DNA of 64,000 nucleotides from Micromonospora yasonensis (GTDB taxonomy: Bacteria > Actinomycetota > Actinomycetes > Mycobacteriales > Micromonosporaceae): positions 1 through 64,000 of the forward strand of contig NZ_JAPDPH010000010.1 of assembly GCF_026013475.1 (NCBI RefSeq). Reading direction: 5' to 3'. Shown piece by piece: positions 9,572-21,097 of the stretch. Positions within the stretch are counted from its first letter, which is position 1. Every line of letters starts with the position of its first letter. The notes beneath the pieces are model-generated. The model was not told where the DNA came from and searched no databases. It saw only the letters and a list, made by a program, of their open reading frames with translations. The position numbers were made by a program, and so were the translations under genes.

Positions 9572-10540
9572 TCAGCGCTCCGCGTCGAGCGGGCTGGACT
9601 GTCCGCGTACCGGATGGGGCTGGGTGGGCACGGCGGGCCGCAACGCCATCGCGGGCGGTGCGGCGACCGGTGCCGGGACCGCGACCGGCGCGGGCGCCAG
9701 CTCCGGCCAGAGCGTGGCGGTCACCGCCCGGGTACGCCCCAGCCGGTGCGCCGCCCGGCGGTACCGCTCGGCCAGCACGGCGGCCAGGTAGGCCGGCTCG
9801 GGCGCGGCCCACGGGGGCGGCGGCGAGACGCGCGCGGCCAGCTCGGCCCACAGCTCGCGCCCCAGCAGGCCGCGCTCCGGCTCCGCCAACTGGTGCACCC
9901 GGCCCAGGTACTGCCGGACGGCCAGCGCCAATCCGTCGTCCAGCCGGGTCAGGTCCAGGGTGTGCGCCCAGGCCAGCAGCGGTGGCACCGCAGGTGGCAG
10001 CGGACGCCACACCCCGGCGCCCCGGGTGTGCACCACGAGCGTGCCGGCGACCAGGTCGCCCAACCGGCGACCGCGCGGGTCAGTCAGCATCACCGTCACG
10101 CTCGCCGCCCAGCTCAGCAGCGGCAGCACCAGCCCGGGCCACTCCACCGCGACGCCCACCAGGGCCCGGGTCAGCGACTGGCCCACGCCGACCGGTCCGC
10201 CGTCGGCGCGGACCACCCGCAGCCCCACCGCGAGCTTGCCCAGCGTCCGCCCGCCGACGAACCGCTCCATCAGCACCGGGTAACCGACCAGCACGAGGAT
10301 GAGCAGCACGGTCTGCAACGCCCCCGCGAGAGCGCCGTCCACCACGTCCTGGAGCAGGAGCAGGACCACCGCCAGCACGGCCGACAGCAGCAGCGCGACC
10401 ACCAGCTGGGCGAGCAGGTCGATCAGCAGGGCGAGCACCCGGGAGCCGAGCCGGGCCGCCCGGACGTCCAGCTCGACCGCCTCGCCGCTGACCAGACCGG
10501 CGTCGGCCCACCGGGCCGGTGGGGGAGGTTGCGCGCGCAC
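9572..10540 (-). CDS. RDD family membrane protein
   Basis: A membrane protein of about 322 residues with an RDD domain in the first 170 residues: an Arg/Asp pair at the start of helix 1 (DVRAARLGSRVLALLIDLL), further helices, and a conserved TLGKLAVGLRVV segment. The remaining 150 residues are soluble and Pro/Ala-rich without a known domain. RDD proteins are thought to be transport-related, but function is not established. The GTG at 10540 is chosen for family fit; a GTG at 10555 adds five residues. It is divergent from the SpoIIM-family gene, a pairing common in actinobacteria next to MoxR/DUF58 genes, suggesting a shared envelope process. Confidence 0.8.
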   Translation of the reverse strand: MRAQPPPPARWADAGLVSGEAVELDVRAARLGSRVLALLIDLLAQLVVALLLSAVLAVVLLLLQDVVDGALAGALQTVLLILVLVGYPVLMERFVGGRTLGKLAVGLRVVRADGGPVGVGQSLTRALVGVAVEWPGLVLPLLSWAASVTVMLTDPRGRRLGDLVAGTLVVHTRGAGVWRPLPPAVPPLLAWAHTLDLTRLDDGLALAVRQYLGRVHQLAEPERGLLGRELWAELAARVSPPPPWAAPEPAYLAAVLAERYRRAAHRLGRTRAVTATLWPELAPAPVAVPAPVAAPPAMALRPAVPTQPHPVRGQSSPLDAER

Positions 10541-10582
10541 CCCGACAGTGAACACTATTGGCGCCGAACGGGGGTGGCACGA

Positions 10583-11587
10583 GTGGATCTCGATGCGTAC
10601 GTGGCGGAACACGGCGCCGAGTGGCGGCGGCTGGAGCAGCTGACCGGCCGGCGCAAGCTGGACGCGGCCGAGGTCGACGAGCTGGTCGCGCTCTACCAGC
10701 GCACCGCCACGCACCTCTCCGCGCTGCGCAGCCGCTCACCCGACCCGGCGCTGGTCAACCGGCTGTCGCACCTGGTGCTGGCGGCCCGGGCCCGGATCAC
10801 CGGCCGGCCACGGCCGTCCTGGGCGGGGGTACGCCGGTTCCTCCTGGCCGACCTGCCGGCCGCCCTCTACCGCGCCTGGCCCTGGTGGTGCGCGGTGGCC
10901 ACCGGGTTCAGCGCGCTCAGCGGCTTCCTGATCTGGTTCGTCGCCGGCCACCCGGACAGCGCCGCCGCGTTCATCGGCGAGGACGCCGCCGCGGATCTCG
11001 TCGACTCCGGCTTCGCCGGCTACTACACCGAGTTCGCCGCGCCGACCTTCGCGTTCCACCTGTGGACGCACAACGCCTGGCTCGCCGCGCAGTGCCTCGC
11101 CTCCGGGGTGCTGGTGGTGCCGGTGTTCTACCTGCTGTGGCAGAACGCGCTGAACATCGGCGTGGTCGGCGGCGTGATGATCTCGTACGGCCGGGCCGAC
11201 GTCTTCTTCGGACTGATCACCCCGCACGGGCTGCTGGAGCTCACCGGCATCTTCGTGGCGGCCGGGGTGGGGCTGCGGACCGCGTGGGCGTGGATCGCGC
11301 CCCCGGCGCAGCTGAGCCGGGGCCGGGCGGTCGCCGAGGCGGGCCGCTCGGCGATCGTGGTGGCCGCCGGCCTGGTCGGACTCTTCGCGGTCTCCGCGCT
11401 GCTGGAGGCGTTCGTGACCCCGGCGCCGCTGCCGGTCGCCGTCCGGGTGGCCGCCGGGGCCACGGTCTGGCTCGCCTTCCTCGCGTACGCCCTGGTGCTC
11501 GGCCGCCGCGCCGCCACCCGGCCCGCGCCCTCGCCCGCAGGTGCGCTGAAGCTCTGCGCAACGGTCAGAGTTGGCCCAGGGACTTGA
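10583..11587 (+). CDS. Stage II sporulation protein M (SpoIIM) family protein
   Basis: A 334-residue multi-pass membrane protein of the SpoIIM/DUF95 family. A soluble N-terminal helix region (about 1-85, beginning DLDAYVAEHGAEW) is followed by helices near 100-125 and several between about 170 and 325; the segment with FHLWTHNAWLAAQCL and the conserved glycines around LITPHGLLEL is typical. In Bacillus, SpoIIM acts in engulfment with SpoIID and SpoIIP; the actinobacterial homologues have no confirmed role. GTG 10583 gives the usual N-terminus; GTG 10574 is possible. The 3' end overlaps the convergent DUF58 gene by 23 bases. Confidence 0.82.
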   Translation: MDLDAYVAEHGAEWRRLEQLTGRRKLDAAEVDELVALYQRTATHLSALRSRSPDPALVNRLSHLVLAARARITGRPRPSWAGVRRFLLADLPAALYRAWPWWCAVATGFSALSGFLIWFVAGHPDSAAAFIGEDAAADLVDSGFAGYYTEFAAPTFAFHLWTHNAWLAAQCLASGVLVVPVFYLLWQNALNIGVVGGVMISYGRADVFFGLITPHGLLELTGIFVAAGVGLRTAWAWIAPPAQLSRGRAVAEAGRSAIVVAAGLVGLFAVSALLEAFVTPAPLPVAVRVAAGATVWLAFLAYALVLGRRAATRPAPSPAGALKLCATVRVGPGT

Positions 11588-12875
11588 GGCGGAGGTAGGT
11601 GTCGGCGACCGTCGGGGCGAGACGGTCAGCGGGGGCGTCCACCACGGTCACCCCGTGCCGGGACAGGGCGGCTCGGACCCGGTCCCGTTCCGCCAGGGCG
11701 CGCCAGGCCGCCGCGGCGGCGTACGCGTCGTCCGGGCCGGTCGGCGGCGCGGCGGTGAGCCCGGTCAGCACCGGGTCGTGGGTCGCGGCGATCACCACCC
11801 GGTGCCGGGCGGCCAACCGGGGCAGCACCGGCAGCAGCCCCTCGCCGAGCGCGCCCGCCTCCAGCGCGGTGAAGAGCACCACCAGGCTGCGCTGCCGCTC
11901 CCGGCGTAACACCTCCCCGGCGATCAGCTCGAAGTCGGTCTCGACCAGGGCGGGCTGGAGCGGGGCGACCGCGTCCACCAGCCGGGCGAGCAGGGCCGGT
12001 CGGCCGCTGCCGGTCACCGTGGCCCGCAGCGTGGCGTCGGCGGCGAACAGGTCGACCCGGTCGCCGGCGCGGGCGGCCAGCGCGGTGAGCAGCAACGCCG
12101 CGTCGATCGCGGTGTCCAGCCGGGGTTCGTCGCCGACGCGTACCGCCGAGGTGCGCCCGGTGTCCAGGACGCAGACCAGCCGTCGGTCCCGTTCCGGCCG
12201 CCAGGTACGCACCAGCACGTCCGCGCGGCGCGCGCTGGCCCGCCAGTCGATCGAGCGCACGTCGTCGCCGACCACGTACTCGCGCAGGGTGTCGAACTCG
12301 GTGCCCTGGCCGCGCCCCCGGGTGACCTGCACGCCGTCGATGATCCGCAGCCGGGCCAGCTTCTCGGGCAGGTGCCGGCGGGAGTCGAAGCGGGGGAGCA
12401 CCCGCAGGGTCCACGGTGGGGTGGCCGGCCGCCCGGCGCGCTGCCGGAAGGCCAGCCGCAGCGGGCCGAGCGAGCGTACGGCCAGCACTCCCGCCGGCCG
12501 GTCGCCGCGTCGGGTCGGGGTGAGCCGGACGGGCAGCGTGGCGGCCGCCCCCGGCTCGACGGTGAGCACCCGTCCGGGCGGTACGTCGGGCCGGGCGCCG
12601 GCCGAGGGCACCCACGCGTCGCGCACCTGGGCGCGCAGCGTACGGCCGGAGGCGTTGGCCAGGTGCAGGGTGACCGTGGCGGTGCCGCCGAGCCGGACCG
12701 TCCGGTCGCCGGTACGGGTGGCGGTGAGCGCGTGCAGCGGTGCCGCGAGGGCCCAGTCGAGGGCGACGAGCAGCAGCACCAGCCCGGCCATCACGGCGAC
12801 GCCGAGGAACGGCGCCGGCCAGACCGGCAGGGTGGCCGCACCGGCGCCGAGCAGCAGCGCCGCCCGCCAGGTCAT
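11565..12875 (-). CDS. DUF58 domain-containing protein
   Basis: A 436-residue protein with two N-terminal membrane helices (about residues 3-45), a beta-rich region, and the DUF58 block around 200-300, including DTLREYVVGDDVRSIDWRASAR. A von Willebrand-like fold follows (LVCVLDTGRTS, a weak MIDAS-like start). DUF58 proteins occur almost always beside MoxR AAA ATPases and are thought to be their substrates or adaptors in envelope or metal-related assembly. The ATG overlaps the moxR stop by four bases. It is the last gene of a five-gene minus-strand operon. Confidence 0.85.
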   Translation of the reverse strand: MTWRAALLLGAGAATLPVWPAPFLGVAVMAGLVLLLVALDWALAAPLHALTATRTGDRTVRLGGTATVTLHLANASGRTLRAQVRDAWVPSAGARPDVPPGRVLTVEPGAAATLPVRLTPTRRGDRPAGVLAVRSLGPLRLAFRQRAGRPATPPWTLRVLPRFDSRRHLPEKLARLRIIDGVQVTRGRGQGTEFDTLREYVVGDDVRSIDWRASARRADVLVRTWRPERDRRLVCVLDTGRTSAVRVGDEPRLDTAIDAALLLTALAARAGDRVDLFAADATLRATVTGSGRPALLARLVDAVAPLQPALVETDFELIAGEVLRRERQRSLVVLFTALEAGALGEGLLPVLPRLAARHRVVIAATHDPVLTGLTAAPPTGPDDAYAAAAAWRALAERDRVRAALSRHGVTVVDAPADRLAPTVADTYLRLKSLGQL

Positions 12876-13855
12876 CGCGGGGTCGGCACGGTGGCCAGCA
12901 CCGCGTCCAGCACCGCGTCGACGGTCACCCCTTCCAGCTCCACCTCTGGACGCAGGCGCAGCCGGTGCCGCAGGGTGGGCCGGGCGACCGCCTTCACGTC
13001 GTCCGGGGTGACGTGGTCGCGTCCGGCCAGCCAGGACCACGCCTTGGCGGTGGCGAGCAGCGCGGTGGCGCCTCGGGGCGAGGCGCCCAGCTCCAGCGCG
13101 GGGGCGACCCGGGTGGCCCGGCACAGGTCCACGATGTAGCCGAGGACCGGCTCGGCCACGTGCACCCCGCGGACCGCTTCCCGGGCGGCGGCCAGGTCGG
13201 CCGCGGTGGCCACCGGGCGTACGCCGACCGCCCGCAGGTCGCGCGGGTCGAAGCCGGCGTGGTGCGCGCGCAGCACGCCCAACTCCTCGTCCCGGCTGGG
13301 CAGCGGCACGGTCAGCTTGAGCAGGAACCGGTCGAGTTGCGCCTCGGGCAGCGGGTAGGTGCCCTCGTACTCGATCGGGTTCTGGGTGGCGGCGACGATG
13401 AACGGCTCGGGCAGCGGGCGGCGCTCGCCCTCGACGGACACCTGTCGCTCCTCCATCACCTCCAGCAACGCCGACTGGGTCTTCGGCGGGGTCCGGTTGA
13501 TCTCGTCGGCGAGGAGCAGGTTGGTGAAGACCGGCCCCTCCCGGAAGGTGAACGCGGCGGTGTGCGGGTCGAAGATCAGCGAGCCGGTGACGTCGCCGGG
13601 CATCAGGTCCGGGGTGAACTGCACCCGCTTGGACTCCAGGTCCAGCGCGGTGGCCACGGTCCGGATGAGCAGGGTCTTGGCCACCCCGGGTACACCCTCC
13701 AGCAGCACGTGCCCCCGGCAGAGCAGGGCGAGCACGAGGCCGGTGACCACGGCGTCCTGCCCGACGACGGCCTTGGCCACCTCGGCCCGCAGCCGGTGCA
13801 GGGCGGCACGGGCGTCGGGCTGCGCGACGGCCGGCGCGATGACGGGTCCGGTCAC
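12872..13855 (-). CDS. MoxR family AAA+ ATPase
   Basis: A 327-residue AAA+ ATPase of the MoxR family. Visible motifs are Walker A in LLEGVPGVAKTLL (about residue 50), Walker B in NLLLADEINRTPPKTQSALLEVMEE, sensor 1 in FIVAATQNPIEYEGTYPLPEAQLDRF, and a C-terminal lid. MoxR ATPases work as chaperones for protein or cofactor assembly, usually with DUF58 or VWA partners; DUF58 is the next gene. The GTG start overlaps the upstream DUF4350 stop (GTGA), so the start is well supported even without a strong ribosome binding site. Confidence 0.92.
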   Translation of the reverse strand: MTGPVIAPAVAQPDARAALHRLRAEVAKAVVGQDAVVTGLVLALLCRGHVLLEGVPGVAKTLLIRTVATALDLESKRVQFTPDLMPGDVTGSLIFDPHTAAFTFREGPVFTNLLLADEINRTPPKTQSALLEVMEERQVSVEGERRPLPEPFIVAATQNPIEYEGTYPLPEAQLDRFLLKLTVPLPSRDEELGVLRAHHAGFDPRDLRAVGVRPVATAADLAAAREAVRGVHVAEPVLGYIVDLCRATRVAPALELGASPRGATALLATAKAWSWLAGRDHVTPDDVKAVARPTLRHRLRLRPEVELEGVTVDAVLDAVLATVPTPR

Positions 13856-15162
13856 CGGGGGTCTCCTTCGATCGGGTGGACGACGGTACGGGTCAGGGCG
13901 TCCAGGTCGCGAGCCAGCGCCAGCAGCTCCTGGTCGGTGGTCGGCTCGGCGCCGTGCAGCAGCTCCGCGACCTGCTCCGGATCGCGGCCGGTCTGGCCGG
14001 CGACCCGGGCCGCCACCTCGGCGGGCGGGGTGTCGGGCGGCAGGTTGAGCCGGGGCAGCAGGCGGGCCAGCGCGGCGGCGCGCAGGGTCTCGGCGACCGG
14101 CCCCCGGGCGCCGGCGCGCCGGTAGAGCCGGGCCCGGCCGAGCACCGTCTCGGCGGAGCGGACGGTCACCGGCAACGGCTCCGGTACGGGCGGGCCGAAC
14201 CGGCGCGCCCGCCAGAGCACCACCAGCAGGCCGGCGAGCGCGAGTTGGACCAGCAGCGCCCAGAACCAGGCCGGGAAGGCGTCCCAGAGCGGGTTGTCCC
14301 ACGGCGAATCGCCGCTCGCCCCGTCGTCGGAGCGCTCCTCATCGCCGGATCCCTCACCGAAGCCGTCGCCGGTGCCGTGGCCCCCGCCCGGAACCGGTGA
14401 CCAGCTGGGACCCGTGGGCGCCGGGGCCGGGCCGGGCAGGTCGAGCCAGACCAGCGGGCGGGAACCGCCGAGCAGGCCGGTGGCGAGGGCCAGGTTGCCC
14501 CACTCGTCGATCCGGTCGTTGCGGAACGGGTCGCTGGCCCCGATCACCACCACCTCGGTGCTCCACGGCACCCGGACCAGGCCGCCGGCGTAGCAGGTGG
14601 GGGCGGTCCAGCCGCTCCGCCCGAGGTAGCGCTGGTGGTCGGCGGCGGCGCGGCCGGCGTGGGCGGCCTCGGCCAGCGGACAGGGGCGGCCGTCGGCGTC
14701 CGGGGAGGTGACCCGGGTGGCCCAGCGGCGCTCGCCGGGCACCACCGGCAGGCCCATGCCGGCCAGCACCCGGCGGGACGGGTCGACCAGCACCAGCCTG
14801 CTGCCGGGCGGCAGCGCGGTCAGGGCTTCGAGGGTGTCCGGGTGCACCAGCTCCGGCGCCGGTACGAAGAGCGTCGCCGGGCCGGGCTCGGTGGCCAGCA
14901 GCGCGCGCAGGGTGTCCGTCTCCCGGCGTACCGCCACGCCCTGCCCGCGCAGCGCCTCGGCCAGCCGGCTGCCCCCGTCGTCCCCGGTGGCGACCGGGGA
15001 CAGGAAGCCCCGGTCGGCCGGGTCGGGCTGGTCCACGGCGTGGAACACCAGGGTGGCCACGATCAGCAGGACGGCCAGCCCGAGCGGGATCAGCAGCCGG
15101 TGCCGGCGGCGTCGGGGCCGTGCCGGCGCCTCCGGGCGGGTCGGGGCGAGGGTGGCGGTCAC
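13852..15162 (-). CDS. DUF4350 domain-containing membrane protein
   Basis: A 436-residue protein with an Arg-rich start, one membrane helix at about 22-42 (LLIPLGLAVLLIVATLVF), an extracytoplasmic DUF4350 domain (about 50-255; GGSRLAEALRGQGVAV begins the GATase-like fold), an acidic Gly/Ser linker, and a second helix near 290-312. DUF4350 is typical of MoxR/DUF58/DUF4129 clusters; no biochemical role is known. Both ends overlap neighbours by four bases, so expression with the operon is nearly certain. Confidence 0.84.
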   Translation of the reverse strand: MTATLAPTRPEAPARPRRRRHRLLIPLGLAVLLIVATLVFHAVDQPDPADRGFLSPVATGDDGGSRLAEALRGQGVAVRRETDTLRALLATEPGPATLFVPAPELVHPDTLEALTALPPGSRLVLVDPSRRVLAGMGLPVVPGERRWATRVTSPDADGRPCPLAEAAHAGRAAADHQRYLGRSGWTAPTCYAGGLVRVPWSTEVVVIGASDPFRNDRIDEWGNLALATGLLGGSRPLVWLDLPGPAPAPTGPSWSPVPGGGHGTGDGFGEGSGDEERSDDGASGDSPWDNPLWDAFPAWFWALLVQLALAGLLVVLWRARRFGPPVPEPLPVTVRSAETVLGRARLYRRAGARGPVAETLRAAALARLLPRLNLPPDTPPAEVAARVAGQTGRDPEQVAELLHGAEPTTDQELLALARDLDALTRTVVHPIEGDPR

Positions 15163-15767
15163 CGGTGCTCACCCTCCCCGGCGAGTTCGCGGTGCAGGTC
15201 GGCGGCGTGCTCGCGCATCCGGCGGTCGTGCTCGGGCGTGGCCGGGCGCTGCGCGTACCAGAGGTCGGAGAAGATCCTTCCGGCGGCGCGCAGGGCCGGC
15301 CGTGTCCCGGGCCGGACGTGCGCCGCCGCAGCGGTCAGTTCGGTGACGGTCATCCCGGCGCGCGGCTCGATCACCTGCCGTTCCACCAGCTCGCGGACCA
15401 TCTCGCGGAGCCGTTCCCGGACGGCCTCGGCGTACCGGCCCTCGGCGGCGAGCCGGTCGGCGAGGCTGGCCTGGCCGGGGGCCACCGGCTTCGGAGCCCG
15501 GGGCTCGGGCACCAGGGGCGACTCGTCCGCCGGGCGCGCCTTCGGCCGGCGGCGCCGGCGGGGCAGCCTCGGGCGCCGCAACCGGGGGAGCCGCCAGCGG
15601 GGCAGCCGCAGCCGGGGCGGCCGGGGGAACCGGCGGGGCACCCAGGCCGGGAAGAAGTACCAGGCCAGCGCGGCCAGCAGCGCGGCGAGCAGCAGGAGCA
15701 GGGCGGCCAGCGGCAGCGGTACGGCGTCCCCGAGCGCGGCGACCGCCTCGGTCCACCACCGGCTCAC
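15159..15767 (-). CDS. DUF4129 domain-containing protein
   Basis: A 202-residue protein: one membrane helix at about 17-42, an extremely Arg/Pro-rich stretch (about 45-85), then the DUF4129 domain (about 105-195), in which repeated basic helices lead to the conserved F-x-D-L-W-Y segment near SDLWYAQRPA. DUF4129 is often fused to transglutaminase proteins in MoxR clusters; here it stands alone. GTG 15767 is fixed by the GTGA overlap with the preceding gene. The basic linker may bind the membrane surface or nucleic acid, which is inference. Confidence 0.8.
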   Translation of the reverse strand: MSRWWTEAVAALGDAVPLPLAALLLLLAALLAALAWYFFPAWVPRRFPRPPRLRLPRWRLPRLRRPRLPRRRRRPKARPADESPLVPEPRAPKPVAPGQASLADRLAAEGRYAEAVRERLREMVRELVERQVIEPRAGMTVTELTAAAAHVRPGTRPALRAAGRIFSDLWYAQRPATPEHDRRMREHAADLHRELAGEGEHR

Positions 15768-16606
15768 CGCCGGACCGCCAGCAGGACGGGCTCCGGGGTG
15801 CCGGCCGGGGCGCGGGAGAGCCGGATGTCCAGCCCTTCGGTGCGCATCCGGGTCTCCAGGTGCAGCACCGCGTCGAGGCAGGCCAGCGCGGGGTAGGCGA
15901 GCGCGTTCACGCCGGCCCAGGCGACCGTGGCGATCGGCAGCGCCCACGCCTCGAGGTCGAAGAGGCCGAGCAGCCGGAGGCCGTACCAGAGGCCGAGGCC
16001 GATCCCGAGCCGGATCAACCACCAGCCCAGGTAGCCGAGGAGCCGGATGCCGGCGGCCCGTGCGCCGGCCCGGAACGCTAGCCGCAGCGCCCGCCCCGGC
16101 ACGCGGTACGCCGGCACCTGGTCCACCGCCAGCACCGGCGCGATCGCGCCGAGCAGCCCGTACGCGACGAACCAGGCCGGCCCGGCCAGCCCGGCCAGGA
16201 ACACGGTGAGCCCGACCGCCACCGCGAGCAGCAGGGTGGCTCCCCAGCGGGCGTGGCGGACCAGCTCACGCACCCCGGCCCCGCGACCCAGCAGGGCCGC
16301 CCCGGCACCCCGCGCGGCCGGGTTGCCCAGCACCGCGATGATCGCCGCCTCGGTCCCGGCCCCGACCGCGAGCAGCAGCCAGAGCCACCCGAGCCGGTCG
16401 TCGTCGGCGGGGAGCCACGCCGGCGGCCGCGCGCCGGCCGCCTCCCGCAGCGGGTGGAGCAGCAACTGCTCGCCGAGGGCCAGCAGCACGCCGAGCGGGA
16501 CCAGCAGCCGGGCCTGGCCGCGCAGCAGCAGGACGGCCGAGTCCAGCAGCTCGCCCACCGTCAGCGGGCGGCGCGGGAGCACCGCGGTCGGGCCGACGTC
16601 GGGCAC
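15764..16606 (-). CDS. Multi-pass membrane protein heading the MoxR operon
   Basis: A 280-residue membrane protein with about six hydrophobic segments and a short soluble N-terminus (VGPTAVLPRRPLTVGELLDSAVLLLRG). The opening 'RPLTVGELLD-A..L.R' is shared with actinobacterial membrane proteins of the glycerophosphodiester-phosphodiesterase membrane-domain type, but no catalytic domain is present. The GTG at 16606 is supported by AGGAG six bases upstream. It is the first gene of the operon leading to DUF4129, DUF4350, MoxR and DUF58. Function is unknown; a membrane scaffold for the MoxR system is an inference from position. Confidence 0.72.
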   Translation of the reverse strand: MPDVGPTAVLPRRPLTVGELLDSAVLLLRGQARLLVPLGVLLALGEQLLLHPLREAAGARPPAWLPADDDRLGWLWLLLAVGAGTEAAIIAVLGNPAARGAGAALLGRGAGVRELVRHARWGATLLLAVAVGLTVFLAGLAGPAWFVAYGLLGAIAPVLAVDQVPAYRVPGRALRLAFRAGARAAGIRLLGYLGWWLIRLGIGLGLWYGLRLLGLFDLEAWALPIATVAWAGVNALAYPALACLDAVLHLETRMRTEGLDIRLSRAPAGTPEPVLLAVRR

Positions 16607-16827
16607 GCGTACTCCTGGCGGGCTTCTGCTTCTGTGGTGGCGGGCGAGGGCGCCCACGAGGGATCATGGTTGCACGGCCGGTCCGCTTCCGGCTGACCCG
16701 CACGCCCGCGGCGCGCCACGCCGGATGTCCGGGTCGTTCGGCTGTGGTGCGGGACCGCCCACCGCAGTACCGTGCCGTGATAACGCCGAACCCCTCCGAA
16801 CCGAACGGGGATGGAACGATAAACCCC

Positions 16828-17517
16828 ATGAGAGCCCGGGTACTGGTGGTCGACGACGACCCCGCGCTCGCCGAGATGCTCGGCATCGTCCTGCGCAGCG
16901 AGGGCTTCGTGCCCTCCTTCGTCGCGGACGGGGAACGGGCACTGGCCGCGTTCCGTGACAGTCGGCCCGACATCGTCCTGCTCGACCTGATGCTGCCCGG
17001 GATGAGCGGTATCGACGTGGCCCGGGCGATCCGGACCGAATCCGGCGTACCGATCGTCATGCTGACCGCCAAGAGCGACACGGTCGACGTGGTGCTGGGG
17101 TTGGAGTCCGGGGCCGACGACTACGTGGTCAAGCCGTTCAAGCCCAAGGAGCTGGTGGCCCGGATGCGGGCCCGGCTGCGCCGGGGCGAGGACGTGGCGC
17201 CCGAGCTGCTCACCATCGGGCCGCCCGGAAACCAGATCACCATCGACGTGCCGGCGCACACGGTCAGCCGGGACGGCGAGGAGGTGAAGCTGACCCCGCT
17301 GGAGTTCGACCTGCTGGTGGCGCTCGCCCGCAAGCCGCGTCAGGTCTTCACCCGTGAGGTGCTGCTGGAGCAGGTCTGGGGCTACCGGCACGCCGCCGAC
17401 ACCCGCCTGGTCAACGTGCACGTCCAGCGGCTGCGCGCCAAGATCGAGCCGGATCCGGAGCGACCGGAAATCATCCTCACCGTGCGGGGCGTGGGCTACA
17501 AGGCGGGTACCGGATAG
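16828..17517 (+). CDS. mtrA: Two-component response regulator MtrA
   Basis: A 229-residue OmpR-family regulator. The receiver domain (1-118) has the acidic pocket DDD at 9-11, the phosphoacceptor Asp53 (VLLDLMLP) and Lys102 (VVKPFKP). The winged-helix DNA-binding domain spans about 130-226 (LTPLEFDLLVALARKP ... VWGYRHAADTRLVNVHVQRLR). Near-identity of motifs and the mtrB-lpqB neighbours make this MtrA, which in actinobacteria controls cell division, wall remodelling and development. The ATG at 16828 is followed by the standard N-terminus; upstream codons are unlikely coding. Confidence 0.95.
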   Translation: MRARVLVVDDDPALAEMLGIVLRSEGFVPSFVADGERALAAFRDSRPDIVLLDLMLPGMSGIDVARAIRTESGVPIVMLTAKSDTVDVVLGLESGADDYVVKPFKPKELVARMRARLRRGEDVAPELLTIGPPGNQITIDVPAHTVSRDGEEVKLTPLEFDLLVALARKPRQVFTREVLLEQVWGYRHAADTRLVNVHVQRLRAKIEPDPERPEIILTVRGVGYKAGTG

Positions 17518-17530
17518 CCTTGGTCACACT

Positions 17531-19281
<1,751 letters not shown>

Positions 19282-19285
<4 letters not shown>

Positions 19286-21090
19286 GACGACGGCTGCTGG
19301 GCGCGCTGCTGGCCGGCCTGCTGGTTTCGGCCGGGCTGACCGGTTGCGGCATCCCCGACCAGAGCGCGGTCCAGGTCGACGGCCGGCTGGGCCCGGCGGC
19401 CGGGTCCGGCTCGTCCAACGGCGGGGGCGCCCGGCCGCCCACCCCGAAGGACAGCGACGACCCCGTGCAGTTCATCCAGAACTACCTGCGGGCCGCCGCC
19501 GCCGGGGAGCGCGAGCAGGCGTACGCCCGGGCGAAGGAGTTCATCGCCCCGGAAGTGAAGAACACGTTGCGGGAGAAGCAGCAGAGCAGCGAGATCGAGC
19601 TGACCGTGGTCCGGCTTCGGGAGAAGCCGGAAAAGACGCCACCGAACGAGTACACCAGCACGGTCACGCTCAAGGTGCAGCAGGTCGGGGTGCTGCGCGC
19701 GGACGGAACTCTGGCGCCGCCGGCGGCGAGCGAGACCTCGTACACGTTTCAGCTCCGCCGGGTCGACCAGGCCAGCCCGTCTTTGGTGATCAACAAACTG
19801 CCGCCTGTGCTGCTGACCACTGACGAGGCCTTACGGGACTACTACCGGTCGCAGACCATCTATTTCTGGAACTCGGACCAGAGCCGGCTGGTGCCGGACC
19901 AGCGGTACCTGTCCACGACGCTGCCCGCCGAGCGGCGGGTCACCGAGGTGGCGAGGTGGCTGGCCGGCGGGCCGCCGGACTGGCTGGCCCCGAGCGTGAC
20001 CCGGGTGCCGGACGGCACCACGCCGATCAACAACGCCACCGGCGCGGATGGACACTGGGAACTCAACCTGAGCATGAACGGCGCCAACGACGCCAAGCTC
20101 GCGAAGCTCGCCACCCAGCTCGCCTGGTCGTTGCCGACGGAGCTGAGCGGCCAGCTCGATCTGAAGATCCAGAACCAGAAGCGGCTGACCATCGACCTGA
20201 AGCAGGAGCGGGAAGCCAACCCCGCGTATCCGCCCGGCGAGCGGCCCCTCCGGTTCGCCATCTACGACGGAGGGATCCACCCACTCTCCTTGGCCGGCGA
20301 GCCGACCAGGAGGGTGCCGGTGGCGGCCGCCAAGAACCGGAACGTGGTGTCGGCGGCGCTCAGCCACTCCGGCGATCAGGTGCTGGCCGCGTTGGTGGTC
20401 ACCCGGTCGGACCAGGAGCAGCGGCTCAGGGTCGGCTCCGGCCCGGACCCGGTCACCGTGTTCAACGACAGTCGGATCTCGTACCGCTCCATCGGGCGCC
20501 CGACCTGGATCCGTTCCCTCGACCCGGAGCATCCCGCCGGCCTGGTGGCGGCCGACGGCGGGCTCTACCGCTTCGACGGAGCGGCCGGGATGAGCCTGGT
20601 GCCGCTGGCCGTCTCCGGAAAGGTCACCGCGGTCGCCGGGTCGCCCGAAGGCCACCGGGTGGCCCTCGTCATCGGCGGTGGCCTCTACGTCGCGGCCGTG
20701 AGCATCGACGGTGGCACGGTCAGCGTCGGGCAGCCGCGCCGGCTGACCACCCAGCTCACCGGCGTCACCGCGGTCGACTGGATCGCGCCCAACGAACTGC
20801 TCTACGCCGGCAACCACGACGGCCGGCCGGCGATCTACCAGACCACGGTCGACGGCGCCCAGGAGACCCCGCTCGAGACGGACATCGGCGCCCAGGTGAC
20901 CCAGCTGGCGGCGTACCCGGGTGGGGTCGTCGGCGCCCTGGCCGCCTTCTCCTACATGTACGAGGCGAACAAGGCGGCCTACAAGAACAATCCCTTCGGC
21001 ATCATCAAGCGGGAACAGGTGCTGGACCTGCCCAGCCCTGCGCCGGGCGCCAAGCCCTCGAACCCGACGGCCCCCTTCTTCTCCTTCTGA
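19282..21090 (+). CDS. lpqB: Lipoprotein LpqB, MtrAB accessory factor
   Basis: A 602-residue secreted lipoprotein. The signal sequence ends in the lipobox LTGC with Cys22. A GerMN domain lies at about 195-310 (YFWNSDQSRLVPDQRYL, then TEVARWLAGGP), followed by a beta-propeller-like C-terminal region with repeated short strands (about 325-580). In mycobacteria and streptomycetes LpqB binds the extracellular part of MtrB and modulates signalling. The GTG start overlaps the mtrB stop (GTGA). The Gly/Ser-rich stretch just after the lipobox is a flexible linker. Confidence 0.93.
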
Positions 21091-21097
21091 GACGCCC

